From Desulfococcaceae bacterium HSG9 (GTDB lineage Bacteria; Desulfobacterota; Desulfobacteria; Desulfobacterales; JAUCGF01), in the NCBI GenBank assembly GCA_030378005.1, contig JAUCGF010000137.1, positions 1 through 32,447 on the forward strand: 32,447 bases of DNA, given 5' to 3'. Of the stretch, positions 7,470 through 15,380 are shown in pieces; the first letter of the stretch is position 1; the number at the start of each line of letters is the position of its first letter. A program made the position numbers and the translations under genes. The notes beneath the pieces were generated by a model. That model did not search any database and had not been told where the DNA came from. It worked only from the letters and a program-made list of their open reading frames with translations.

Positions 7470-8639
7470 ATGACTCAGAAATCATTCTTATTTACATCCG
7501 AATCAGTTACCGAAGGGCATCCGGATAAAGTTGCCGATGCTATCTCGGATTCAATATTAGATGCGATTATCTCTAAAGATAAAAATTGCCGTGTGGCGTG
7601 TGAAACATTGGTAACCACTGGAATTGCCTTTATCGCCGGTGAAATTACCACCGACTGTTATGTGGATATGCCCCAGATAGTACGGGATACGATTCGCGAT
7701 ATCGGGTATCATTCATCACAAATGGGCTTTGATTGGCGAACATGTTCAGTCATCACCAGTATTGATCGGCAATCATCTGATATCGCTCAGGGCGTGAACA
7801 CTGATGAAGGTCTCTACAAAGAGCAAGGTGCCGGCGATCAGGGCTTGATGTTCGGATTTGCTTCTGATGAAACCCCTGAATTGATGCCCATGCCAATCAT
7901 GTATGCCCATAAACTTACGCAACGACTCACCACAGTCAGAAAAAACGGGGCGCTTGATTTTTTAAGGCCCGATGGCAAGTCTCAGGTAACAATCGAATAT
8001 GTTGATGGTGTGCCTAAGCGAGTTGATACAGTGGTTGTTTCGGCCCAGCATAAACCGGATATCACTTATGAAAAACTAAGGGATGCGATTATCGAAGAAG
8101 TCATTAAAAAGGTCATTCCGATGGACATGGTTGACGGGGATACACGCTATTTTATCAATCCCACAGGAAAATTTGTGATCGGCGGCCCCATGGGCGATTG
8201 CGGTGTGACGGGACGTAAAATTATTGTCGATACCTACGGTGGCCAGGGCAGCCACGGAGGCGGCTGTTTTTCCGGTAAAGACCCGTCCAAAGTTGACCGC
8301 AGCGCATCTTATATGGGCAGACATATCGCTAAAAATATTGTTGCGGCCGGGTTAGCCAAAAAATGCGAAGTTCAAATCGCGTATGCCATTGGCGTGGCCG
8401 AGCCGGTTTCTGTCATGGTGGATCTGATGGATACGGGTGTTGTTCCGGAAAGTCGTGTTAAAGAAATTATCGGTGAAGTATTTGATTTGCGGCCGGCGGC
8501 TGTTATCGAATATCTGGACCTCTTGCGCCCGATTTATCGTAAAACCTCCGCTTATGGCCATTTCGGACGCGATGATTCCGATTTTACATGGGAGCAAACC
8601 AATATGGCGGATACTATCAGGGAAAAAGCCGGTATTTAA
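7470..8639 (+). CDS. metK: S-adenosylmethionine synthetase (MetK)
   Basis: MetK makes SAM from methionine and ATP. The 389-aa product has normal length and the family signatures: FTSESVTEGHPDK at the N-terminus, GAGDQGLMFG (about residues 117-126), and the phosphate-binding loop GGGCFSGKDPSKVDRS (about 264-279). The start is the ATG at 7470 with AAAAAGGAGA upstream. ahcY follows after 99 bp, so the cluster makes SAM and recycles SAH. I looked for SAM riboswitch features in the 46-bp upstream gap and saw none. Confidence 0.97.
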   Translation: MTQKSFLFTSESVTEGHPDKVADAISDSILDAIISKDKNCRVACETLVTTGIAFIAGEITTDCYVDMPQIVRDTIRDIGYHSSQMGFDWRTCSVITSIDRQSSDIAQGVNTDEGLYKEQGAGDQGLMFGFASDETPELMPMPIMYAHKLTQRLTTVRKNGALDFLRPDGKSQVTIEYVDGVPKRVDTVVVSAQHKPDITYEKLRDAIIEEVIKKVIPMDMVDGDTRYFINPTGKFVIGGPMGDCGVTGRKIIVDTYGGQGSHGGGCFSGKDPSKVDRSASYMGRHIAKNIVAAGLAKKCEVQIAYAIGVAEPVSVMVDLMDTGVVPESRVKEIIGEVFDLRPAAVIEYLDLLRPIYRKTSAYGHFGRDDSDFTWEQTNMADTIREKAGI

Positions 8640-8738
8640 TCTGAAATTCCAAATTACAAACAATAAATATCAAACAACGATATTCAATAATCAAAACTTT
8701 GCTTATTGATTACATATACTTAGGAAAAGGAAAAGAAA

Positions 8739-10163
8739 ATGACAGTCGCCAAACTTGATTTGTCACTACCTTACAAGGTTGCTGATTTATCTCAGGCCGA
8801 ATTGGGCCTCATAGAAATGGAACTGGCGGAAAACGAGATGCCCGGGCTGATGGCGGTACAGGCAAAATACGGTCCGCAAAAACCGCTGAAAGGATTGAAA
8901 GTGATGGGAAGCCTTCACATGACGATCCAAACCGCAATGCTTATCCAAACGCTTAAAGCACTCGGTGCTGATATTCGCTGGGCAACGTGCAATATTTTTT
9001 CAACCCAGGACCATGCGGCAGCAGCGGTTGCCAAGAGCGGCCTGGCCGCGGTGTTTGCATGGAAAGGCGAAACCCTTGAAGAATTCTGGTGGTGTACCGA
9101 ACAAGCGTTGACATGGCCGGATGGCAGCGGCCCCGACCTGATTGTTGATGATGGCGGAGATGCCACTCTCTACGTTCATCAAGGTGTATTTGTGGAAAAA
9201 GACCCGTCTCTTTTGGAAAAACACTATGACAGCCCGGATATGCGTTGTTTGATAGATCGGTTAAAGATCAGCTATGAACGTAACCCCGGCCAATGGACTG
9301 AAGTTGCGTCTGAAATTCGCGGTGTGTCTGAAGAAACAACCACCGGTGTCCACCGTCTTTACCAACTCGCCCGCACCGGAGACCTGCTTTTTCCGGCCTT
9401 TAATATCAATGATGCGGTAACCAAATCAAAGTTTGACAATCTTTATGGATGCCGGGAGTCTCTGGCTGACGGCTTGAAACGCGCGACAGATATTATGATC
9501 GCCGGTAAAGTGGCGGTTGTTTGCGGATATGGCGATGTGGGGAAGGGATGCGCCCAGTCAATGCGTGGTTTCGGCGCGCGTGTTATCATTACGGAAATTG
9601 ATCCGATTTGCGCCTTGCAAGCGGCTATGGAAGGCTATGAAGTGATGACCTTGGAAGAAGCCGCACCGTTAGGCGACATTTTTATCACCGCAACCGGATG
9701 TTACCATGTAATTACCGGAAAAGATATGGATGCGATGAAAAATGAAGCCATCGTATGTAATATCGGCCATTTTGATAACGAAATCGAAATGACCCATTTA
9801 ACGGATAATCCGGATTGTCATAAGACACCTATCAAACCCCAGGTCGATAAATGGACGCTTAAATCCGGTCGCAGCATTATTGTTTTGGCCGAGGGAAGAT
9901 TGGTTAATCTCGGATGCGCCACCGGCCATCCCAGCTTTGTTATGAGTAACAGCTTTACAAATCAGTGCCTGGCGCAGATTGAACTGGCGTCTGAACAATA
10001 TGAATGCAAAGTCTTTACGCTGCCCAAAAAACTTGATGAAGAGGTGGCGCGTCTGCATATCGACAAACTCGGCGTAAGATTGACTCAGCTGACTCAGGAG
10101 CAGGCTGATTATCTCGGCGTGTCAGTTGAAGGGCCGTTTAAGCCGGATCATTATCGATATTAA
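8739..10163 (+). CDS. ahcY: Adenosylhomocysteinase (AhcY)
   Basis: AhcY hydrolyses S-adenosylhomocysteine to adenosine and homocysteine, relieving product inhibition of methyltransferases. The 474-aa length fits bacterial forms. Visible features are CNIFSTQDHAAAA and the substrate region, the NAD-binding loop VCGYGDVGKGCAQS (about residues 262-275), and the C-terminal GPFKPDHYRY that completes the NAD site of the partner subunit. The start is the ATG at 8739 with AGGAAAAGGAAAAG just upstream. The 99-bp spacer from metK shows no SAH riboswitch that I can recognise. Confidence 0.97.
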   Translation: MTVAKLDLSLPYKVADLSQAELGLIEMELAENEMPGLMAVQAKYGPQKPLKGLKVMGSLHMTIQTAMLIQTLKALGADIRWATCNIFSTQDHAAAAVAKSGLAAVFAWKGETLEEFWWCTEQALTWPDGSGPDLIVDDGGDATLYVHQGVFVEKDPSLLEKHYDSPDMRCLIDRLKISYERNPGQWTEVASEIRGVSEETTTGVHRLYQLARTGDLLFPAFNINDAVTKSKFDNLYGCRESLADGLKRATDIMIAGKVAVVCGYGDVGKGCAQSMRGFGARVIITEIDPICALQAAMEGYEVMTLEEAAPLGDIFITATGCYHVITGKDMDAMKNEAIVCNIGHFDNEIEMTHLTDNPDCHKTPIKPQVDKWTLKSGRSIIVLAEGRLVNLGCATGHPSFVMSNSFTNQCLAQIELASEQYECKVFTLPKKLDEEVARLHIDKLGVRLTQLTQEQADYLGVSVEGPFKPDHYRY

Positions 10164-10218
10164 ATTTATTTAGGGTAGGGAATTCCCAATAAATAAACTA
10201 CCTGCTATAAATATTATT

Positions 10219-10253
10219 GTAGGGTGGGTGTAGAGTAACGAAACCCACCCTAC
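10219..10253. repeat. REP-like palindrome after ahcY
   Basis: GTAGGGTGGGT (10219-10229) is the exact inverse of ACCCACCCTAC (10243-10253). It is nested in a looser outer inverted pair, AATAAACTACC (near 10190) and GGGTAGTTTGTTT (near 10268), so the spacer as a whole folds back. It may serve as a transcript end for ahcY. Confidence 0.65.
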
Positions 10254-10382
10254 ATCACGGTTAAAATGGGTAGTTTGTTTTTTGTGGAGTCCCTTAGCGG
10301 TTAACTCTTTAATTGTTGATAACTTAGAAACCGGATTGGACAGCTTCAAGCTGATTTTGGCGCGCTTGCAAAAAGTCTGAAT

Positions 10383-10589
10383 TTATGGTTTATAACCGAT
10401 TTCTGTCAATTGGTCTCTCAAGCAGTGGGGGAACTTTACATGAAAATCGACATCCTTTCTCTGCTTGTGATCCAAAATACACTCACAACAAAGGCCGTGT
10501 CTTTCACATTCAGTTTTTGGACATGAACAATAATCATTTATTTTTTCCCGAACCGGACAATTTTCAACTGATTTTTTCCCTGTCATCAT
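10383..10589 (-). CDS. Small cysteine-rich protein of unknown function
   Basis: The 68-aa product has eight cysteines in the order C-x8-C-x-C-x4-C-x5-CC-x-C and a late PHC, with HGLCCEC and DHKQRK in the middle. This spacing suggests a metal-binding (zinc or Fe-S) miniprotein. I have an impression of similar short uncharacterised proteins in anaerobes but cannot name a family. The upstream TTGGAGGAGGT is a very strong ribosome binding site and favours a real gene. It sits too close to the first ATG (10589), so the second ATG at 10586 is the better start. It is convergent to ahcY and isolated. The plus-strand frame over the same bases is a shadow. Confidence 0.6.
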   Translation of the reverse strand: MMTGKKSVENCPVREKINDYCSCPKTECERHGLCCECILDHKQRKDVDFHVKFPHCLRDQLTEIGYKP

Positions 10590-10622
10590 ACCTCCTCCAA
10601 TAAAAGCGTTCGTCTGAATTTC

Positions 10623-10725
10623 AGCTTAAAATCGGGTTTCTTGAACCTTGCAACTGCGTATTTTTTATTCGCTTCAGAAACCCGATTTTTGTATTATGTT
10701 AAAAAGCTTAAAATCGGGTTTCTTG
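10623..10725. repeat. AATCGGGTTTCTTG repeats
   Basis: A 21-bp direct repeat containing TTAAAATCGGGTTTCTTG occurs at 10623-10643 and 10705-10725, each followed by a form of ACCTTG. An inverted partner, AGAAACCCGATTTTT, lies between them near 10676, so the first copy can form a hairpin. No gene is seen between 10590 and 11509: the stretch is repeats and spacer. Confidence 0.5.
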
Positions 10726-10847
10726 GACCTTGGATTAAGCTGTCTCTATTAATTGTCTTCGAGTTTTAGCATAAAGGGTCTTTCGGTTGTATATGTTCAT
10801 CAAAAATCGAATTTTTCTTGTTTATCCCGATGAACGAAAATAAGCAA

Positions 10848-10894
10848 GCCGCGATGTTCATATTATCACAAACCTTCGTTGGCATTTTGCCTGC
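10848..10894 (+). repeat. Partial copy of the island-flanking repeat
   Basis: The sequence from GCCGCGATGTTCATATTATC to GGCATTTTGCCTGCC closely matches the central part of the repeat at 11300-11401. The left arm, with GTAGGGTGGGTAAAATG, is missing. Confidence 0.6.
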
Positions 10895-10973
10895 CTATTT
10901 ATCTGCTCTTCCATTGTCTTGAACCTTGATTGGCTTGATTACCTGATTTTAATCAAACAACCCCTTAATCCTT

Positions 10974-11221
10974 TTAAGTACTTGGAGGCTACCAACATAA
11001 GCTGGGACATTAAATGTAGTCGTAGGTTGGGTTGAGGAACGAAACCCAACATCAGCCTGAATTTGTTGGGTTTCGTTCCTCAACCCAACCTACGTCTGTC
11101 CCGCCTTATATGGGTAGCCTACTTGGACATATATTTTCAGGTTACAAATTCTGCTGGAAATCGGATTTTTCTAAAAAATCCGATTTCTGAAATACCGGAA
11201 AGCTTTTGTCCAGGTACTTAA
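10974..11221 (-). mobile_element. Palindromic element, TTAAGTAC termini, second copy, interrupted elsewhere
   Basis: This is the inverted counterpart of the unit at 5564-5816, with the same termini (TTAAGTACTTGG, CCAGGTACTTAA), the GAAATCGGATTTTT hairpin (11157-11188) and the segment TTTTCAGGTTACAAATTC. Here the hairpin core is intact, but the left end is split by the element at 10986-11120. A third isolated AGAAATCGGATTTTT hairpin lies at 11403-11435. Confidence 0.65.
10986..11120. mobile_element. 135-bp MITE-like insertion with a perfect 29-bp inner hairpin
   Basis: The ends AGGCTACCAACATAAG and CTTATATGGGTAGCCT are imperfect inverted repeats. ACTTGG flanks both sides (10980-10985 and 11121-11126), consistent with a target duplication of 6-7 bp. 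Inside, 11022-11050 and 11065-11093 are perfect 29-nt inverted arms beginning GTAGGTTGGGTTGAGG. Confidence 0.7.
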
Positions 11222-11299
11222 TCAAGGTTCAGACAGCCCCAAATCAAACAACGCCACCGTCCTATTTGCCTGACAATGATGCGCCTCGTAAATGGTTTG

Positions 11300-11401
11300 G
11301 TAGGGTGGGTAAAATGCCGTCCGCGATGTTCATATCATCACAAACCTTCGTCGGCATTTTGCCCACCATTTCAACCACAACCAATTGTTTTCAAGCAATT
11401 T
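11300..11401 (+). repeat. Island-flanking repeat, left copy
   Basis: This ~102-bp repeat begins GTAGGGTGGGTAAAATGCCG and continues through CGTCGGCATTTTGCCCACC and ACCACAACCAATTGTTTTCA. The inner arms GTGGGTAAAATGCCG and CGGCATTTTGCCCAC are themselves inverted repeats, so it has MITE-like structure. A near-identical inverted copy is at 18511-18613, on the other side of the AT-rich island. Confidence 0.75.
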
Positions 11402-11509
11402 AAGAAATCGGATTTTTCCAAAAAATCCGATTTCTGATGCACCTGACTGCATTCGGGGTTGCCGTCTTGTCAGGTGATAAACATCAATTGAATCATGATT
11501 TTGCCCACC

Positions 11510-13108
11510 CTACGCACTACTTCTCTGCCAAAACTGTTTAATTGAAATAAGCAGAGGTTCTTTTATATTAATCAACCCCATTCCATTGTCTAGCGATTCA
11601 ATAAGTTGTCTCAAACGATGTTCACTTTTGGGAGTGCCGATGAAAGATTTTATGAGTTTATAATCTTTATCGTTTATATTCAAACATATTGGTAATTTTA
11701 CCTGTGATGCGAAATCAAAATCAGATCTTTTATAATCACCGGGTCATTGCGAAATCATAATTACAACAACGCCCTTAGATCGTATAACTCTTAATAATTC
11801 CTCTAATATTTTTCTGGCATTTTTATTTTTCAGATATACATGCGCCTCATCAATTACAATAATATATCGTAAAGGGTTAATTCGTTCAGAGTCCGGCACA
11901 ACGTCATCACTGCTGTTAAAAATCGAAATCAAATAATTCAAAGTTATAAAAACAAATAGTTGTCGAAGTGTATCAGAAAGCGTTTTGGGCAAGCTTAAAT
12001 ATAAATTTTTCTCATAAATCTTTTTTGAATTCGGATTTTCTTCATTTGATATTCTGAATAAATCACGAGATAAATCATCAAGAATTGTATATAGCGTGTC
12101 AATTTTTATGTTGTTTTCTTCATAGTGGTTATGAAGTTCTTCAAAAACATCCTGTAAAGTCGGATGACTGTTTTTATCTCTTTTTTCAAAACACCTTGAA
12201 ATTACCGTCTGTAATGTATGCTTTTGCAACGTGCCTAATTTGGTCTCGATTGAAGCTACAGCATCAATAAATGATTTAATATTATATCTTCTTGCTCTTT
12301 CATCTTTTAAAGAAATATAACTAAGAGGGTTTATCGCAAATCCATCATGTAAAACATCAATCATTTCACAATCTGTCGATAGTAAAAAAGGGGATATTTT
12401 TTCTGATTTCCCTTCCCCTTTATAATCAAAAAAGATAAAATTTAAATGACCATTTGTTTGCTGATAAATTTGATACAGAATATCTTTTACAATTTCAGTC
12501 TTTCCTGAACCAGTCATTCCGGCAACTGCAATATGATGGCTATCGAATTCTTTTAGATCATTAATTCTGATAGTTAAGGGCTCTCTTTTCTCGGTTGTAC
12601 CTAAATCGAACGATATAACCTGAGAATAAGCGGGAATATCTTTTTTTACTTCAAACGTAGAATTCAGTGTGGTTGATTTTGTATTATCTATAAGCTCAAA
12701 ACCTTTTTTTATCAGACTGAACAAAAAATCATAATGCGAAACTCTGCCGAAATTTTTATCAAGAATGTTGTCTGAAAGAATTTTAAGCCCATGTTCCAAA
12801 TGAAATTTAGCAAGTTTGGCGAATTCTGTTTCAGATAGATTTCGGCTATAATGTTGTTCAAATAATGCTTTGTAAATATTATAATTTGATTTTTCAGCTA
12901 TTTTACCAAAAAGAACTTCCGCTCTGATGTCTTTTCCCGTTGCATCTGTTTTATCAGATTGATCCATATTGAAACGGTAATTTGACTGTAAACTGGCACT
13001 GATTGATATGCTTGAGATAATTCCTTCGTGACGAAAATTAAAAAGATTCGTTAACTGTCTGATAACGGCTTGAGTCTGACCGCTTGTTTTAATTCTAAAA
13101 GGTATAAT
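11510..13108 (-). pseudogene. DndE-like / HerA-FtsK-like ATPase, interrupted by TGA and lacking a normal start
   Basis: The longest uninterrupted frame is 12967-11744 (407 aa). It contains a P-loop NTPase of the HerA/FtsK type, with Walker A GMTGSGKTE (about residues 150-158) and Walker B YIIVIDEAHVYL (about 368-379). Its TGA at 11746-11744 follows VVVIMISQ. The same frame continues for 77 more codons (PGDYKRSDFDFASQV ... IKQFWQRSS) to a TAG at 11512-11510, which looks like the natural C-terminus. Upstream, the frame is open for 47 more codons to 13108 (IPFRIKTSGQTQAVIRQ ... EGIISSIS), resembling the small DndE domain. It begins at ATT in TAATT, overlapping the dndD stop, with GAAGGA eight bases before. 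A TAATG junction mutated to TAATT is the simplest reading. If both lesions are real the gene is inactive; the internal ATG at 12967 has no visible ribosome binding site. Confidence 0.75.
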
Positions 13109-15165
13109 TAAAAATATCCTTCAATAATTTGAGTCTTATTATTTACATTTTTCAAAAGATAAGTTTTTGAAACATGCTTTTGAATTTGCTTTAATCTATG
13201 GCTGCTGATTTCACTGTCTGTTGCAAATATCACAGTCTGGCTGGCAAGATTAGGATAATAACGATGCATTAAATTTTGCTTATGTTCTTCATCTAACCGA
13301 GCAAGGGGCGTATCAATAAATGCTGGAATATCTATAATGGATTCATCTGAGATAGCTTTCAAAAGGCAAGATATATATAGTTGTTGTTCACCTTTTGACA
13401 GATCGCTTTGTGCTATTTTTTGAGAATCTGAATCATATAATTCAACGGCTAATCCGTCATTGTTTGGCAAAATAAAAACTTCAGCTTTATTAATGAAATC
13501 ATCTTTGTGCATTAGATTTTTCAATTCATCAGTAATTGATTGGCCTATTCTTTTACATTTCTCTTTTTTCTGTCTTTCAATAAATTCTTTCAATGTGTTA
13601 ATATAACGAGATAATCCATCAATATAAACTTTTCTGGCTTCAGATGCTTCTATTTTATCAAGAAGCTTATTTTTTTTCTCCTCTATTGATTTAATTTCAG
13701 TTTCAAGATGGATTCTCTCGTTTTTAAACGCACCTCTCTTTAAAATAAGTTTTTCTTTTTCAATTTCAGTTGAATCTCTTTTTGATTTATATTCACTTGT
13801 TATTTCATCATCCATCATGCTTTCAGTATGTCGTATTTTCTTTTTTATTTCATCTAACTCATTGATATTTTTTAAATAGTCCTTAAAAATTTTTTCATAA
13901 ACTTCTTCTGATGTCCGTTGAACCAATTCATATATATTAAAAATATGCTCTTTGTCTGACTTGCTTAGATCAAGTTCATAGTCTTGTTCAGTTTCGGAAA
14001 TATGCTCATCAAGAAATATTTTCTTTAAAAGATTATCCGCTTTTTCATAGTAGAAGATTTTTTGCTTAAAATTCAAATCATTGTTTTCAAAAAACGGAGG
14101 TTTGTTAAAAAGTGACTCAAGATAAACATGCTTCATATTTTCAATATCTTCTTTATCCGCTGACAGTCTATCCAGCTCATTTTGCTTATGAATTTGTTCG
14201 ACGACCTCTTGGAGCTTGCCAGCTCCAATAGAAAAAGGAATCAGGCCTTCAATTTCAAGCAATCTGTTGAAAACGGCACTTCTCTGCATTTCAATTTCAT
14301 CTTTTCTTTTATGAATCTCTTCTATATCAACTTTAACTGCTTGCCCCCCTCGTTCGGCAAGAAATTCTTCTAATTTCAAAATATCTATTTTCAATTTTTC
14401 AATTTCTTCATCTGTCGAATCTTGTACATTTTGAATACTTTCAAGTCGTTTTCGGTTTAATGTCAGTCCGTTCTCTAAATGCTCAATTTGCTTATATACT
14501 CTTTCAGGAGCCGATTCTTTTTTTAGATTATCACGTACAATTAAAAAGTCATCTATAAGCTCTTCATAAATATCCAAACCGAGCACTTTACCCAAGGCAT
14601 CATTCATTACACGGCCCTGTTGCCTTAAATTCATTTCAGCGATCTCAGAAATTTTTTCGGCATCAAAAAACACAAACTTGGCCGCTTCAATGGGAATAAT
14701 GTATTCATCAATAAAAATCACTTTATCATCGTCATCCAATTCTAATCTGTTTTCATCAATAAATATATTTACTTCTCCAAACTCACTGTTTTTGTCATAT
14801 TCACGATGTATATTCACACTTGCCAATTTATCCTGAGTTCCGCTGATGCTTTCTGGTAAGTAAACATGTTCAAGAAACAACGAAACAGAAAAATTTTCAA
14901 TACCTTCATCACGAGCATTCCAGTTCAAAGATTTGGTCAAATATAAAGGATACCCGCCTCTTAGCTCTTTTCGGTATATCTCATCAACTTCATTAATACG
15001 TTTTCCATAGAGACACCAAACTAACCCCATGATGAAGGATGTTTTTCCCTGACCATTCCGGCCACCTATAATAATTATATTTTTATCAGGATAAACGTTT
15101 AAATCAATTTCGTTTTCAAGATAATAAGGCCGAAAGTTATTGAAGATTACTTTTGAAATAATCAT
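13108..15165 (-). CDS. DndD-like SMC/Rad50-type ATPase
   Basis: The 685-aa product begins with MIISKVIFNNFRPYY and a Walker A loop GGRNGQGKTS (about residues 34-43). It then has long charged coiled-coil regions (about 210-300 and 390-560). The C-terminus carries the ABC-type signature LSKGEQQ and Walker B/D-loop PAFIDTPLARLD. This layout and the N-terminal wording match DndD, the ATPase of DNA phosphorothioation loci, which is proposed to nick or remodel DNA during modification. Length is normal and no lesion is visible. Its ATG overlaps the stop of the 63-aa gene (ATGA), indicating translational coupling. Its own TAA overlaps the presumed start of the HerA gene. Without DndC nearby a sulfur-modifying role is uncertain, so I leave the symbol blank. 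Confidence 0.85.
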   Translation of the reverse strand: MIISKVIFNNFRPYYLENEIDLNVYPDKNIIIIGGRNGQGKTSFIMGLVWCLYGKRINEVDEIYRKELRGGYPLYLTKSLNWNARDEGIENFSVSLFLEHVYLPESISGTQDKLASVNIHREYDKNSEFGEVNIFIDENRLELDDDDKVIFIDEYIIPIEAAKFVFFDAEKISEIAEMNLRQQGRVMNDALGKVLGLDIYEELIDDFLIVRDNLKKESAPERVYKQIEHLENGLTLNRKRLESIQNVQDSTDEEIEKLKIDILKLEEFLAERGGQAVKVDIEEIHKRKDEIEMQRSAVFNRLLEIEGLIPFSIGAGKLQEVVEQIHKQNELDRLSADKEDIENMKHVYLESLFNKPPFFENNDLNFKQKIFYYEKADNLLKKIFLDEHISETEQDYELDLSKSDKEHIFNIYELVQRTSEEVYEKIFKDYLKNINELDEIKKKIRHTESMMDDEITSEYKSKRDSTEIEKEKLILKRGAFKNERIHLETEIKSIEEKKNKLLDKIEASEARKVYIDGLSRYINTLKEFIERQKKEKCKRIGQSITDELKNLMHKDDFINKAEVFILPNNDGLAVELYDSDSQKIAQSDLSKGEQQLYISCLLKAISDESIIDIPAFIDTPLARLDEEHKQNLMHRYYPNLASQTVIFATDSEISSHRLKQIQKHVSKTYLLKNVNNKTQIIEGYF

Positions 15166-15353
15166 AGAACACCATATATTTTTTCGATTTCAGATTTGAT
15201 TGTTTGCTGAATATTAAAACGCCTTTTAAGCATTTTCTTTTCTTTTTCTAATTTAAGCAGTTTTTGTAGAAATTCGAAGTCCACTCCATTTTCTTCAGAA
15301 AGGTTTTTTAATTCTGCGTCAAAACTTTTCATTACATCTCGTTTCTGGTTCAT
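15162..15353 (-). CDS. 63-aa protein of the DndD-like operon
   Basis: This is a small, highly charged, probably helical protein. The C-terminal half (LEKEKKMLKRRFNIQQTIKSEIEKIY) could form a coiled coil. It is preceded by GAGG six bases before the ATG. It overlaps the DndD-like start by four bases (ATGA), which argues strongly for a real, co-translated gene. I recall small proteins annotated only as associated with DNA modification systems next to DndD-like ATPases, but cannot confirm membership by sequence alone. A structural partner of the DndD-like ATPase is the simplest guess. Confidence 0.65.
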   Translation of the reverse strand: MNQKRDVMKSFDAELKNLSEENGVDFEFLQKLLKLEKEKKMLKRRFNIQQTIKSEIEKIYGVL

Positions 15354-15380
15354 ATTAAGCCTCTATATATAACCGTTTGA

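Noticed and set aside
8640..8738. SAM or SAH riboswitch ahead of metK or ahcY
   Set aside because: The spacers are 46 and 99 bp, AT-rich, and show none of the conserved riboswitch cores I could look for.
11744..11746. The in-frame TGA in the HerA-like gene as selenocysteine or a recoded codon
   Set aside because: It lies at a non-redox position after MISQ, I see no convincing SECIS-like hairpin just downstream, and TGA is a normal stop in neighbours such as mltA and the MFS gene.
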